Shown: positions 8,401 to 16,651 of the stretch, one piece after another
Position numbering within the stretch: the stretch's first letter is position 1
Layout: each line of letters starts with the position of its first letter
NCBI GenBank assembly: GCA_023428065.1
Contig: JAEYZI010000030.1
Coordinates: 1 to 58,549, forward strand
From: Actinomycetes bacterium
GTDB lineage: Bacteria > Actinomycetota > Actinomycetes > Actinomycetales > Microbacteriaceae
Direction: 5' to 3'
Length of the DNA: 58,549 nucleotides
Program-made: the position numbers and the translations under genes
The notes under the pieces: generated by a model
Seen by the model: only the letters and a program-made list of their open reading frames with translations
Database searches by the model: none
Told to the model about the DNA's origin: nothing

Positions 8401-9974
8401 CACTCCCGATCGGCGTGCCCACCGCCTTCCTCGAGCCCGTCGCGGACCCCGTCGGCGATCTCGTCTCGCGCTACCTGCGCACCCACGCCCCCTTCACCGC
8501 CGCGGATGCCGCCGCCCGCCTGGGACTCGGGGTCGCGGTCGTGACGGATGCCCTGCGTCGCCTCGCCGCCGACCGCCGCGCCGTCGAGGGGGAGTTCCGC
8601 CCGGGCGCATCCGGCACCGAGTGGGTCGACCCCGAGGTGCTCAGGCGGCTGCGCGCCCGATCGCTCGCGGCCCTGCGCGCGGAGGTGGAGCCCGTGCCGC
8701 AGGCGGCGCTCGGCCGCTTCCTGCCCGACTGGCAGCACGTGGCGGCCGAGCCGGGGCGCGGGGGACTGCGGGGGATCGACGGACTCGTGTCGGCGATCGA
8801 CCAGCTCGCGGGCCTGCCCCTGCCCGCGACGAGCTGGGAGAGCCTCGTGCTGCCGAGCCGCGTGCGCGACTACAGCCCCGCGATGCTCGACGAGCTCATG
8901 GCATCCGGCGAGGTCGTGTGGGCGGGGCGCGGCGAGCTGCCGGGCGGCGACGGCTGGGTGAGCCTGCACCTCGCCGACGCGGCACCGCTCACCCTCCCGG
9001 AGCCGCTCGCGCTCGAGGCCGACCCGCTGCGCGACCGGCTGCTCGCGGCGCTCGCCGGCGGGGGCGGCTACTTCTTCCGGCAGCTCGCCTCGGCGGTCGC
9101 GGAGCCGGGCGCCGAGCCGGCCACCGACACGGATGTCGCCCGCGCGCTCTGGGACCTCGTGTGGGCGGGCGTCGTCACCGGCGACACCTTCGCGGGCCTC
9201 CGGGCCCGACTCGGCGCGACGACGACACGGTCGCGGGCGACGCCCCGCGGGCGGGCGCATCGGGCGCGGGCGCGCGTGGCCGCGAGCCTCGCGGCATCCG
9301 CTCCCCCCACCGTCGCGGGACGCTGGAGCCTGCTGCCCGCGCCCGACGCGGTGCCCACCGCGCGCGCGACGGCGCTCGCCGAGCAGCTGCTCGAGCGCTA
9401 CGGCGTCGTCACGCGCGGCGCCGTGCAGGCGGAGGGCGTCGAGGGCGGCTTCGCGCTCGCCTACAAGGTGCTCGCCGGCCTCGAGGAGACCGGGCGCGTG
9501 CGCCGCGGCTACTTCGTCGACGGGCTCGGGGCCGCTCAGTTCGCGACCCCCGCGACCGTCGACCGCCTCCGCGCGTTCCACAGCGACCGCGACGACGAGG
9601 CACCCCCGGTGGCGGTGACCCTCGGGGCCACCGACCCGGCGAATCCGTTCGGCGCGGCGCTCGGCTGGCCGTCGCGCGACGACGACATCCGGCACCGCCC
9701 GGGCCGGAAGGCGGGGGCGCTCGTCGTGCTCGTCGACGGCGCCCTCGGCCTCTACGTGGAGAAGGGCGGCAAGACGGTGCTCGACTTCCTCGACGCGGAT
9801 GCCGACGCCGCCCGCGAGGCGGCAGCGGGGTCGCTCGCGGCGACCGTGAGAGCCGCGGGTGGGCGCCTGCGCGTCGAGCGCGTCGACGGCGAGTTCGCCG
9901 TGGGCACCCCGCTCGGCGACGCGCTCGTGCGCGCCGGCTTCGCCCCCACGCCGCAGGGGCTGCGGCTGCGCTGA
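5403..9974 (+). CDS. lhr: Large ATP-dependent helicase Lhr
   Basis: A 1523-residue SF2 helicase, the usual length for full Lhr proteins. Walker A is APTGSGKT at about 44-51 (Lys50), motif II is DEIH at about 167-170, motif III is SAT, and motif VI is QRVGRAGH near residue 405. The remaining C-terminal half holds the winged-helix and Lhr-specific core. ATG 5403 begins MDAALERFSP directly before the helicase domain; upstream codons lack conserved character. Lhr is a 3'-5' translocase linked to DNA damage responses in mycobacteria. The endonuclease VIII gene 26 bases downstream supports a repair role. Confidence 0.95.
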   Translation: MDAALERFSPATREWFDGAFPQPTAAQAGAWEAISSGRHALVVAPTGSGKTLSAFLWSLDRLLTSPPADPAKRTRVLYISPLKALGVDVERNLRSPLVGITQTAKRLGMTPPAITVGVRSGDTTAADRRLLVREPPDILITTPESLYLMLTSAARSTLAGVETVIVDEIHAVAATKRGAHLAVTLERLDAMLPRPAQRVGLSATVRPLEEVARFLGGREAVEIVAPPIQKTFELRVVVPVEDMTELGARATDAELDDDEKALASGGSIWPHVDRAIVEEVLRHRSTIVFANSRRLAERLTASMNELYEELLAEEAGQAPPERTTKPPAQLMAQSGSTAGAEPVLARAHHGSVSKEQRAQIEDDLKSGRLRCVVATSSLELGIDMGAVDLVIQVESPPSVASGLQRVGRAGHQVGEISKGVMFPKHRADLLHTAIATERMREGLIEAIQVPQNPLDILAQQTVAAVALDTLDVEEWFDTVRRSAPFATLPRSAYEATLDLLAGRYPSDEFAELRPRIVWDRVAGTIAGRPGAQRLAVTSGGTIPDRGMFGVFIVGAEDGARRVGELDEEMVYESRVGDVFALGATSWRIEEITSDRVLVSPAFGQPGRVPFWKGDGLGRPAELGRAIGAFAGELASGTVDQARLEADGLDERAARNLTAFVAEQKAATGVVPTDRTLLVERFRDELGDWRLVLHSPYGTPVHAPWALAVAARIRERLGVDGSAMAGDDGIVVRLPETDADPPGAELFAFEPGELETLVTEEVGGSALFASRFRESAARALLLPRRNPGRRSPLWQQRQRSAQLLEVARKYPSFPIILETVREVLQDVYDLPSLRELATDIETRRIRLVEVETDAPSPFARTLLFGYVAAFLYEGDSPLAERRAAALSLDPALLAELLGRAELRELLDPEVIAQTERELQRLEPDRRARDAEGVVDLLRVLGPLGLDEIEARVTPEVASGGLAGPLAELARANRVLRVSIAGVERWAVVEDAARLRDALGVPLPIGVPTAFLEPVADPVGDLVSRYLRTHAPFTAADAAARLGLGVAVVTDALRRLAADRRAVEGEFRPGASGTEWVDPEVLRRLRARSLAALRAEVEPVPQAALGRFLPDWQHVAAEPGRGGLRGIDGLVSAIDQLAGLPLPATSWESLVLPSRVRDYSPAMLDELMASGEVVWAGRGELPGGDGWVSLHLADAAPLTLPEPLALEADPLRDRLLAALAGGGGYFFRQLASAVAEPGAEPATDTDVARALWDLVWAGVVTGDTFAGLRARLGATTTRSRATPRGRAHRARARVAASLAASAPPTVAGRWSLLPAPDAVPTARATALAEQLLERYGVVTRGAVQAEGVEGGFALAYKVLAGLEETGRVRRGYFVDGLGAAQFATPATVDRLRAFHSDRDDEAPPVAVTLGATDPANPFGAALGWPSRDDDIRHRPGRKAGALVVLVDGALGLYVEKGGKTVLDFLDADADAAREAAAGSLAATVRAAGGRLRVERVDGEFAVGTPLGDALVRAGFAPTPQGLRLR

Positions 9975-10000
9975 CGCGGGCGGTCGGGTACCGTGCGAAG

Positions 10001-10780
10001 ATGCCCGAGGGTGACACCGTCTACCGCACCTCGCGTCAGCAGCACGACGCGCTCGCGGGCCGTGTGCTCACCGCGACCGACTTCCGGGTGCCCGCCTTCG
10101 CGACGGTCGACCTGAGCGGAGAGACCGTGCGGGAGGTCGTCTCGCGCGGCAAGCACCTCCTCCACCGCGTGGGCGACTGGACGGTGCACTCGCACCTCAA
10201 GATGGAGGGCGCCTGGCGCCTCTTCCACCGCGGCGAGCGCTGGACGCGCCCCGCCCACCACGCTCGCGCCGTGCTCACGGCGGGCGACACCCAGTCGGTG
10301 GGGTTCGAGCTCGGCATCCTCGAGGTGCTGCCGACCGCGGAGGAGGAGCGCGTCGTCGGGCACCTCGGGCCCGACCTGCTCGGCGTCGACTGGGATGCCG
10401 ACGAGGCGGCGCGGCGGCTCGCCTCCGAGCCCGACCTGCCCGTCTTCACGGCCCTGCTCGACCAGCGCAAGCTCGCGGGCATCGGGAACGTCTACGCCAA
10501 CGAGCTGTGCTTCGTGCGGGGCATGCTGCCCACCCGCCCCGTCGGGGAGGTCGAGGACGTGCCCGCGCTCGTCGACCTCGCCCGGCGCATGCTCATGGCG
10601 AACCGCGGGCGCTGGACGCGCTCGACGACGGGCGACCTGCGTTCCGGACGCCGCAGCTGGGTGTACGGGCGCACGGGGCGGCCGTGCCTGCGCTGCGGAA
10701 CCCCGCTCGAGGGGGGCGAGCTGGGGCGCGTGGAGGGTCAGGAGCGCGTCGTCAGCTGGTGCCCCACCTGCCAGCGCTGA
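10001..10780 (+). CDS. nei: Endonuclease VIII (Fpg/Nei family DNA glycosylase/AP lyase)
   Basis: A 259-residue bifunctional glycosylase that removes oxidised bases and cleaves the abasic site. The mature N-terminus would be Pro2-Glu3 (MPEGDTVYRT), the catalytic pair of the family. Lys51 in RGKHLLH is the conserved lysine. Four zinc-finger cysteines lie at 229, 232, 254 and 257. The middle H2TH region contains LAGIGNVYANE. MPEGDT with Tyr8 favours the Nei over the Fpg branch. It follows lhr in the same direction, so co-expression as a repair unit is likely. Confidence 0.95.
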   Translation: MPEGDTVYRTSRQQHDALAGRVLTATDFRVPAFATVDLSGETVREVVSRGKHLLHRVGDWTVHSHLKMEGAWRLFHRGERWTRPAHHARAVLTAGDTQSVGFELGILEVLPTAEEERVVGHLGPDLLGVDWDADEAARRLASEPDLPVFTALLDQRKLAGIGNVYANELCFVRGMLPTRPVGEVEDVPALVDLARRMLMANRGRWTRSTTGDLRSGRRSWVYGRTGRPCLRCGTPLEGGELGRVEGQERVVSWCPTCQR

Positions 10781-10810
10781 CCCGGCATCCGTGCGCCGCG
10801 TGCGCCTGCG

Positions 10811-11377
10811 TCACTCCTCGCCGCGCGGGCGACGGGACCAATAGGCCGCGCAGAAGAGGAACACGCCCGCGATGACGGCGACGCCGACGCCCGCGAAGAC
10901 CGCCCCGCCCCACATGCCCCACTGCATCATGAGGTAGTCCGCCTGGGTCTCGAACCCCGAGGGGGCGTTCGCGATGCGGATCGCCTCCTGCAGCGCCCAG
11001 CCGCCGTAGCCGAGGCTGCCGATGCCGAGGATCGCGGCGACGATCGCGAACGGGTTCGCCCACGGCGGGGTCGGATGCGGCATCGCGACGTGCACGACCG
11101 TGGGCGCCGGGGCGGCGGTCGCCTCGGCCGGCTCGGCCGGGACGGACGGGCCCGAGGGGCCTGAGGCCGCGGGCCCAGCGGAGCGCCCGTCGACTGGGCT
11201 CGGCTGCGGAACCCGCGGGGCGGCGACCGGGGGTCGGCTGAGGGCGCTCGTCACGCGCGGCGCCTCGGCGACCCGCGGGGCGGCATCCGCTCGCCCGGAG
11301 GCGCCGGCGCCGTCACCGTGGAAGCCGCGCTGGAACGCCGGGTCGTATCTCGGGTCGATCGACGGCTGCTGTGCCAT
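10811..11377 (-). CDS. Hypothetical membrane protein with proline-rich N-terminus
   Basis: A 188-residue protein not assigned to a family. The first about 100 residues are low complexity, rich in Pro and Ala with SxP and APRV motifs, and probably disordered. Two hydrophobic helices follow: FAIVAAILGIGSLGYGGWAL and GAVFAGVGVAVIAGVFLFC. The tail is short and basic-acidic (SRRPRGEE). ATG 11377 is the only reasonable start. It lies 38 bases downstream of the CinA-like gene on the same strand and converges on nei. A role at the envelope is all that can be said. Confidence 0.7.
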   Translation of the reverse strand: MAQQPSIDPRYDPAFQRGFHGDGAGASGRADAAPRVAEAPRVTSALSRPPVAAPRVPQPSPVDGRSAGPAASGPSGPSVPAEPAEATAAPAPTVVHVAMPHPTPPWANPFAIVAAILGIGSLGYGGWALQEAIRIANAPSGFETQADYLMMQWGMWGGAVFAGVGVAVIAGVFLFCAAYWSRRPRGEE

Positions 11378-11415
11378 GCGACGAGCATAGGCGGGCCGCC
11401 GGGCGGCAGGGAGGA

Positions 11416-11868
11416 TCAGCCGAGATCGACCTGGAGCGCCTCGAGCGACGCGTCGACGGTCTGCTGCACGACGGATGCGGGATCTCCCGAGAACGCGAAC
11501 TCGGTGACGCGCGTCGAGTCGGCCGTGACGATCGCGAGGTACACCGTTCCCGGCGGGCGACCCTCCTCCTCGCCGGGGCCGCCGACGCCCGTGACGGCGA
11601 GCGCGACATCCGCGTCGAGCAGCTCGCGCACGCCCTCGGCCATGCGGCGGGCGGTGGGCGCGTTGACCACGGGGCCCTCCGGCACGCCGAGCACGCGCGC
11701 CTTCGTCTCGACCGTGTAGGCGACGACCCCGCCCGCGAACCAGGTGCCCGCATCCGGGGCGGCTGCGAACGCCTGGCTGAGCGCGCCGCCCGTGAGCGAC
11801 TCGGCGACCGCGATGCGCAGATCGCGCTCGAGGGCGGTGCGGGCGATGGACTCTCCGACGTCGGCCAT
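11416..11868 (-). CDS. CinA-family nicotinamide-nucleotide amidohydrolase domain protein
   Basis: A 150-residue stand-alone CinA C-terminal domain (PncC type), which deamidates nicotinamide mononucleotide in the NAD salvage route. Characteristic segments are AESLTGG at 22-28, FAGGVVAYT at about 44-52 and TGVGGPGE at 93-100, followed by PPGTVYLA. The N-terminal molybdopterin-like domain of full CinA is absent, as in many actinobacterial PncC proteins. ATG 11868 is preferred to the longer frame because it begins directly before the domain. The recA-linked competence context of classic cinA is not seen here. Confidence 0.88.
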   Translation of the reverse strand: MADVGESIARTALERDLRIAVAESLTGGALSQAFAAAPDAGTWFAGGVVAYTVETKARVLGVPEGPVVNAPTARRMAEGVRELLDADVALAVTGVGGPGEEEGRPPGTVYLAIVTADSTRVTEFAFSGDPASVVQQTVDASLEALQVDLG

Positions 11869-11933
11869 GACCCCATCCTGCCGAACGGCGGCGCGTGCAC
11901 GGAGGGGGGTTGCCAAGCCGCGAGAATGGGTCG

Positions 11934-12833
11934 ATGAGTGCCCGACCGGATGCGACGCGGCGCCGCACGCTCGTCGGCGCGACGACGCAGGTGGGCACCG
12001 AGGTGTCGATCAACCTCGGATCGGCGCTCGCGGGCGTCGCGATCCCGTTCGTCGGCTCGCCCATCGTCGTGGCGGCGCGGCAGCTCGTGATGATCGCCGT
12101 GCTGCTGCCGTTCTACCGTCCCCGCCGGGCGCTGCTCACGTGGCGCAGGCTCTGGCCGGCCGTCGCGCTCGGCGTGGCGCTCGCCGTGATGAACCTCACC
12201 TTCTACGAGTCGGTGCACCTGCTGGGGCTCGGCATCGCGGCGACGATCGAGTTCCTCGGGCCGCTGCTGCTCGCGCTCGCGACCTCACGGCGGCTGCTCG
12301 ACGTGATCTGCGTGTTCGTCGCGGGCGCGGGCGTCGTGCTGCTCACGGGACTCGAGGGGCGCGTGGATGCGTGGGGCGTCGTGCTCGCGCTCGTCGCCGC
12401 GGCGGCGTGGGCGGCCTACATCCTGCTCACGCGTCGCGTGGCGCTCGGTCTGCCGGGGCTCGAGGGGCTCACGGTCGCGGGCCTCGTGAGCCTCGTGCTC
12501 ATCCTGCCGATCGCCGTGTTCACGCTACCGGGCACCGAGTTCTCGTGGACGGTCGTGGGGCTGCTCGCGGGGATCGGCATCCTGTCGTCGGCGCTCCCCT
12601 ACGCGCTCGACACCTTCATCCTGCGGCGCATCACACCGCGGCTGTACGCGATCATCACGTCGTTCGGCCCGGTCGTCGCGGCGGTGTTCGGGTGGATCGT
12701 GCTCGGCGAGCGTCTCGGGTGGGTGCAGCTGCTCGCCATCCTGCTCGTGTGCGCCGCCGCGGGCACGGCGATCGCGACGCAGCGGCCGGCCCCCGCATCC
12801 GAGCTCGAGCAGACCGCCGAGGGCCTCACCTAG
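11934..12833 (+). CDS. EamA/DMT-family transporter (RhtA-like)
   Basis: A 299-residue membrane protein with ten predicted hydrophobic helices arranged as two EamA repeats. The second repeat contains the PYALDTFILRRITPRLYAI stretch and ends in FGWIVLGERLG, a sequence typical of RhtA-like threonine/homoserine exporters. ATG 11934 gives a basic N-terminus before helix 1. Substrate is not fixed by sequence; export of amino acids or related metabolites is the family expectation. It is divergent from the CinA-like gene and converges on the LLM oxidoreductase, with a palindromic repeat between them. Confidence 0.88.
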   Translation: MSARPDATRRRTLVGATTQVGTEVSINLGSALAGVAIPFVGSPIVVAARQLVMIAVLLPFYRPRRALLTWRRLWPAVALGVALAVMNLTFYESVHLLGLGIAATIEFLGPLLLALATSRRLLDVICVFVAGAGVVLLTGLEGRVDAWGVVLALVAAAAWAAYILLTRRVALGLPGLEGLTVAGLVSLVLILPIAVFTLPGTEFSWTVVGLLAGIGILSSALPYALDTFILRRITPRLYAIITSFGPVVAAVFGWIVLGERLGWVQLLAILLVCAAAGTAIATQRPAPASELEQTAEGLT

Positions 12834-12863
12834 GGGGCTGCGCACCTCCGCGCCCCCTCCCCG

Positions 12864-12927
12864 AAAGTGCCCGTTCCGCGTCTTTGTTGCCGAAGGAACG
12901 GGCACAATTACGCGGAACGGGCACCTT
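12864..12927. repeat. Palindromic element family B, copy 1 (18-bp arms, 28-base loop)
   Basis: Arms at 12864-12881 and 12910-12927 are complementary at 17 of 18 positions (AAAGTGCCCGTTCCGCGT type). The loop is 28 bases. The last base is the first base of the stop codon of the LLM gene. The second copy lies at 13818-13881, at the other end of the same gene, with identical arm and loop lengths and 17 of 28 loop bases in common. Here the hairpin could act as a terminator between converging genes; the other copy cannot. Confidence 0.9.
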
Positions 12928-13799
12928 CAGCGGAGGAGGGCGGCGACTTCGCCGCACTGCGCGAGGAAGCCGGCCAGATCGGGCTCGTCGTCGAGCGGCT
13001 GCAACAGCACGGTCGAGGCGCCCGCGTCGACCCAGCCGCGCAACTGCTGAGCGACCTCCGCCACCGTGCCGGCCGCGCCCGCCGCGCGGTCGCCCTGATA
13101 GCCCCACGCGTCGAGCTCGGCCGCGAGGCGCGCATCCGCCCGGGCCCCGAACGCCGTCATGACGAAAACGGTGAGGGGCTGGATGCCGCCCCGCCCCGCC
13201 GCCTCACGCCCCTGGGCGACGAGCGCGGCCGCCGCGGCGACCGCCTCCGGCGGCGTGCCCGTCGTGAGGATCGTGCCGTCGGCCACCTCACCCGTGAGCA
13301 CGAGCGTCTTCGGACCCTCGCCCGCGGCCCACACGGGCATGGGGTCCGCGGGCGGCCAGTCGAGTTGCACACCGTCGAGCGTCACGTAGCGTCCGGCGAC
13401 GTCGAGCCGCTCACCGGCGAGCAGGCGGCGCAGCGCGGGCACGTACTCGCGCATGAGAGTGAGGGGCGATGCGGGGCGCGCGCCCGCCTGCGCCATCCAG
13501 TCCTGCACTCCGTGGCCGACCCCCAGCCGCAGGCGGCCCGGGAAGAGGCGCTCGATCGTGGCGGCCTCCATCGCGAGCGCCGCGACGTTGCGGAAGGGGA
13601 TCGGCAGCACCCCGATGCCGATCCGGATGCGGCTCGTCGCGGCGAGCGCGGCGACGGCGGTGGCGATGCCCGACTCGCGGAAGCAGTCCTCGAACAGCAG
13701 CACCTCGTCGAGCCCCTGCTGCTCCGCCTCGACGACGAAGTCGCGCAGGGCCTCGGGCGGACGGGTGGGGGTGAAGATGACGCCGACGCTCGTGCTCAT
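12927..13799 (-). CDS. LLM-class flavin-dependent oxidoreductase
   Basis: A 290-residue luciferase-like monooxygenase (F420- or FMN-dependent TIM barrel). Recognisable segments are IRIGIGVLPIPFRNVAALA near residues 55-75, RLRLGVGHGVQDW near 90-103, and PVWAAGEGPKTL near 155. ATG 13799 starts MSTSVGVIF, a normal first strand. Actinobacterial members of this type often use F420, but the cofactor cannot be fixed here. The gene is bracketed by the two copies of palindromic element B, an arrangement that suggests a cassette. Confidence 0.88.
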   Translation of the reverse strand: MSTSVGVIFTPTRPPEALRDFVVEAEQQGLDEVLLFEDCFRESGIATAVAALAATSRIRIGIGVLPIPFRNVAALAMEAATIERLFPGRLRLGVGHGVQDWMAQAGARPASPLTLMREYVPALRRLLAGERLDVAGRYVTLDGVQLDWPPADPMPVWAAGEGPKTLVLTGEVADGTILTTGTPPEAVAAAAALVAQGREAAGRGGIQPLTVFVMTAFGARADARLAAELDAWGYQGDRAAGAAGTVAEVAQQLRGWVDAGASTVLLQPLDDEPDLAGFLAQCGEVAALLR

Positions 13800-13817
13800 C
13801 CGCCCATGCTGTCAGCG

Positions 13818-13881
13818 AGAGTGCCCGTTCCGCGTGTTTGCACCCGTTGCTTCGGGAACAATCACGCGGAACGGGCACTTT
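13818..13881. repeat. Palindromic element family B, copy 2 (18-bp arms, 28-base loop)
   Basis: Arms at 13818-13835 and 13864-13881 match at 17 of 18 positions and agree with copy 1 (12864-12927). This copy sits in the 132-base divergent promoter region between the LLM gene (start 13799) and the SDR gene (start 13932). Both copies have the same orientation as judged from the conserved loop ends (TTTG at the left, ACAAT at the right). Confidence 0.9.
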
Positions 13882-13931
13882 GGGGACTCGGGAGGGGAAT
13901 GTGGAGGTGGCGCGGGGCGGTTGGGGTAGGC

Positions 13932-14789
13932 ATGAGCGTTCTCGTCACCGCCGCCTCCGGACACCTCGGCCGCCTCACCGTCGACGCCCTGCTCGCGCGC
14001 GGGGTGCCCGCATCCGAGCTCCGAGCGGGCGCCCGCGACACCGCCAAGGTCGCCGACCTCGCCGCGCGCGGCGTCGAGACGGTGCACCTCGACTACGACG
14101 ACCCCGCGTCGCTCGCGAAGGCACTGGCGGGCGTCGAGCGGATGCTGCTCGTCTCGGGCACCGACTTCGGCAACCGCGTGCCGCAGCACACCGCCGTGAT
14201 CGACGCCGCCGCGGCGGCGGGCGTCGCGCAGCTCGTCTACACGAGCGCGCCGCACGCCGACACGTCGCCGCTGCTCGTGAACCCCGAGCACAAGGCCACC
14301 GAGGAGGCGATCGCCGCATCCGGCATCCCCGCCACCATCCTGCGCAACAACTGGTACACCGAGAACTACGTGCAGACCGTGCGGCAGGCGGATGCCACGG
14401 GCGTCGTCGCGTCGAGCACGGGCGAGGGGCGGGTGGCGAGCGCGTCGCGCGCCGACTATGCGGAGGCGGCGGCCGTCGTGCTGACGAGCGACGGGCACCT
14501 CGGCAAGGTGTACGAACTCGGCGGCGACGTCGCGTGGACGTACGCCGAGCTCGCGGCCGCGATCGGCGAGGTGCTCGGCCGCGAGATCGCGTACGTCGCG
14601 TGGACGCCCGAAGAGCAGCGTGAGGCGCTCGCGGCCGCGGGGCTCGACGAGGGCGCCATCGGGTTCGCCGTGGCGATGGACGCCAACATCCGCGACGGGC
14701 TGCTCGGCGAGGTCACCCATGAGCTCTCGGGCCTCATCGCTCGGCCGACGACGCCGCTCGTGGAGGGGCTGCGCGCAGCGATCGCGTGA
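13932..14789 (+). CDS. NAD(P)H:quinone oxidoreductase-like SDR (NmrA/QorB type)
   Basis: A 285-residue atypical short-chain dehydrogenase. The N-terminal nucleotide site is TAASGHLGR at 6-14. RNNWYTENY near residues 138-146 is the hallmark of the QorB/triphenylmethane-reductase group, which lacks the classical YxxxK. ATG 13932 starts MSVLVTAASG directly at strand 1. Family members reduce quinones or dyes with NAD(P)H, or act as redox-sensing proteins. It is divergent from the LLM gene, and palindromic element B copy 2 lies in the promoter region. Confidence 0.88.
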   Translation: MSVLVTAASGHLGRLTVDALLARGVPASELRAGARDTAKVADLAARGVETVHLDYDDPASLAKALAGVERMLLVSGTDFGNRVPQHTAVIDAAAAAGVAQLVYTSAPHADTSPLLVNPEHKATEEAIAASGIPATILRNNWYTENYVQTVRQADATGVVASSTGEGRVASASRADYAEAAAVVLTSDGHLGKVYELGGDVAWTYAELAAAIGEVLGREIAYVAWTPEEQREALAAAGLDEGAIGFAVAMDANIRDGLLGEVTHELSGLIARPTTPLVEGLRAAIA

Positions 14790-14877
14790 CCGTGTGCCGA
14801 AGCCTGCGAGCGCGCGGCGACGCACGTAGGCTCGCATCCGTGCTTCGTTCGGCTCAGCCCCTCGGGCGTCAGGAGGT

Positions 14878-14900
14878 CGTCGGCGTTCTCATCGCCGACG
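14878..14900. promoter_or_regulatory. Hairpin upstream of the FBP-domain gene
   Basis: CGTCGGCG (14878-14885) and CGCCGACG (14893-14900) form an 8-bp stem with a 7-base loop in the 196-base gap between 14789 and 14986. It could terminate the SDR transcript, though it lacks a T-run, or serve as an operator or leader hairpin for the next gene. Nothing else is recognised in the gap. Confidence 0.4.
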
Positions 14901-14985
14901 CGAGATAGTCGCGCGTCCGCGCCGACATCCGACCACCCCTGATTTCTCGCCACTGCGAGACGAACACCCTGAGGAGGGTTCCTCC

Positions 14986-15474
14986 ATGCACGCCTTCAGC
15001 GAGTCCGAGATCCGCGACTCCTTCGTGAACGCGACTCTGCGCGAACGCCAGAGCCTGCAGCTGCCCGCCCCCGTCGACGACATCGACTGGGATCGAATCG
15101 ACTACCTCGGATGGCGCGACAAGAAGTCGCCGAACCTCGGCTACGTCGTCGTGGAGCTCGACGGCCGGCCCGTCGGTCTGCTGCTGCGGCAGGCTGAGGC
15201 GCGCCCCCGCGCCCGCGCCCAGTGCTCGTGGTGCGAGGACGTGCAGCTGCCGAACGACGTCGTGCTGTTCAGCACGAAGCGCGCGGGCGCCGCCGGGCGC
15301 AAGGGCGACACGGTCGGCACGCTCGTGTGCGCCGCGTTCGAGTGCTCGGCCAACGTCCGCAAGCGCCCGACGCTCGCCTACGTGGGCTTCGACCTCGAGG
15401 CCGAACGGCAGCGGCGCATCGCGGCCCTGCGAGAGCACGTCGCGAACTTCGCGCGCAACGTGCTGGGCGAGTAG
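14986..15474 (+). CDS. FBP domain protein, FusB-like EF-G-binding zinc-finger protein
   Basis: A 162-residue protein. The C-terminal half holds a treble-clef zinc site (CSWCED near 80-85 and CAAFECSANVRKRP near 117-130), as in the FBP_C domain of EF-G-binding proteins such as FusB. FusB-type proteins rescue elongation factor G from fusidic acid-stalled ribosomes. Chromosomal actinobacterial relatives are poorly studied and may act in ribosome recycling. ATG 14986 has GAGGAGG about nine bases upstream. Resistance function is not implied by sequence alone. Confidence 0.8.
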   Translation: MHAFSESEIRDSFVNATLRERQSLQLPAPVDDIDWDRIDYLGWRDKKSPNLGYVVVELDGRPVGLLLRQAEARPRARAQCSWCEDVQLPNDVVLFSTKRAGAAGRKGDTVGTLVCAAFECSANVRKRPTLAYVGFDLEAERQRRIAALREHVANFARNVLGE

Positions 15475-15496
15475 CGCGGGCGGCTAGCGTCGAGGG

Positions 15497-16603
15497 GTGA
15501 CCGACCTCGACGTGCTCCTCGGCGCGCTGCGCCGCGACCCCGACGTCGGCACCGTCGATCAGCGCGCGTGGGACGCGGCCGACCGCTACCTGCTCGACGT
15601 CGCGGCATCCGAGTTCCCGGATGTGGTGGCCGGCGAGGTCGCGGTCGTCGACGACACCCACGGCGCGCTCGCGCTCGGGGCCGCGGCGCTCGGCGCCCGC
15701 GCGGTGCGCGTGCATCAGGACTCGCTCGTCGCCCGCCGCGCCCTCGCGGGGAACGCGGGGCGCACGGGCCTCGCGGAGCCGGCGCAGCATCCGCTCGCCT
15801 CGCTGGTGACCCCCGCGACCTCGCTCGTGCTCGTGCGGCTGCCCCGCTCGCTCGACCGCCTCGACGCCGTCGCACGGTCGATCGCGCGCGCGGCCGGCCC
15901 GGATGTCGTGGTGCTCGCCGGAGGGCGCCTCAAGCACATGACGCCGACCCAGAACGAGGTGCTCGGCACCGCCTTCGGCCGCGTCGACGTGACCCACGCG
16001 CGGGCGAAGTCGCGCATCCTCGTGGCCCGGGAGCCGCGCGAGGTAGACGCGGCCGAACCGGAGCGCGCGACGGTCGCGGGTGTCGAGGTCGTCGCGCTCC
16101 CCGGCGTCTTCGCGGGCGCCGCCCTCGACATCGGCACCCGCGCCCTCCTCGACACCTTCGACGCGCTGCCGCCGTTCGAGCGCGCGATCGACCTCGCATG
16201 CGGCACGGGCATCGTCGCCGTCGAGCTCGCGCGGCGGAACCCGGATGCCCGCATCGTCGCGACCGACGTGTCGGAGATCGCGGTCGAGTCGGCGCGACTC
16301 ACCGCGGAAGGGAACGGCGTGCGCGTCGACGCGCGGCAGGACGACGGCCTCTCGGGCGAGCCCGACGCATCCGCCGACCTCGTGGTGCTCAATCCGCCGT
16401 TCCACGCGGGTGCCGCCGTGACGACCGAGATCGCCCACCGCCTGTTCGCGGATGCCGCGCGCGTGCTGCGCCCGGGCGGCGAGCTGCGCGTCGTGTGGAA
16501 CTCGCACCTCGCGTATCGGCCCGTGCTCGAGCGCATCGTCGGCCCGACACGGCAGCTCGCCCGCACGCCGAAGTTCACGGTGACGGCGTCGCGGCGCCGC
16601 TGA
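15497..16603 (+). CDS. RlmG/RsmC-like rRNA guanine-N2 methyltransferase
   Basis: A 368-residue class I SAM-dependent methyltransferase with the two-lobe architecture of RlmG/RsmC. The N-terminal lobe is a degenerate methyltransferase fold (GEVAVVDDTHGALALGAAAL). The catalytic lobe has motif I DLACGTGIVAVE starting at Asp232, acidic loop VATDVSEIAVES, and NPPF at 299-302, the signature for methylation of exocyclic amines of guanine. GTG 15497 follows AGGGG. Which rRNA position it modifies cannot be told. It lies 22 bases after the FBP-domain gene, so the two may form a ribosome-related unit. Confidence 0.85.
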   Translation: MTDLDVLLGALRRDPDVGTVDQRAWDAADRYLLDVAASEFPDVVAGEVAVVDDTHGALALGAAALGARAVRVHQDSLVARRALAGNAGRTGLAEPAQHPLASLVTPATSLVLVRLPRSLDRLDAVARSIARAAGPDVVVLAGGRLKHMTPTQNEVLGTAFGRVDVTHARAKSRILVAREPREVDAAEPERATVAGVEVVALPGVFAGAALDIGTRALLDTFDALPPFERAIDLACGTGIVAVELARRNPDARIVATDVSEIAVESARLTAEGNGVRVDARQDDGLSGEPDASADLVVLNPPFHAGAAVTTEIAHRLFADAARVLRPGGELRVVWNSHLAYRPVLERIVGPTRQLARTPKFTVTASRRR

Positions 16604-16651
16604 CGGCACTCGTGTCTCGACCACGCCCGCGCGTCCGTTAGACTCGTCGGC

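Noticed and set aside
3504..9695. A 2063-residue open frame on the minus strand
   Set aside because: Only its last 272 residues are a real gene (the permease). The rest is antisense to lhr and the ABC ATPase region, an artefact of very high GC content.
12867..13929. Long plus-strand open frames across the LLM gene
   Set aside because: They are antisense shadows; the minus-strand LLM protein has clear family motifs.
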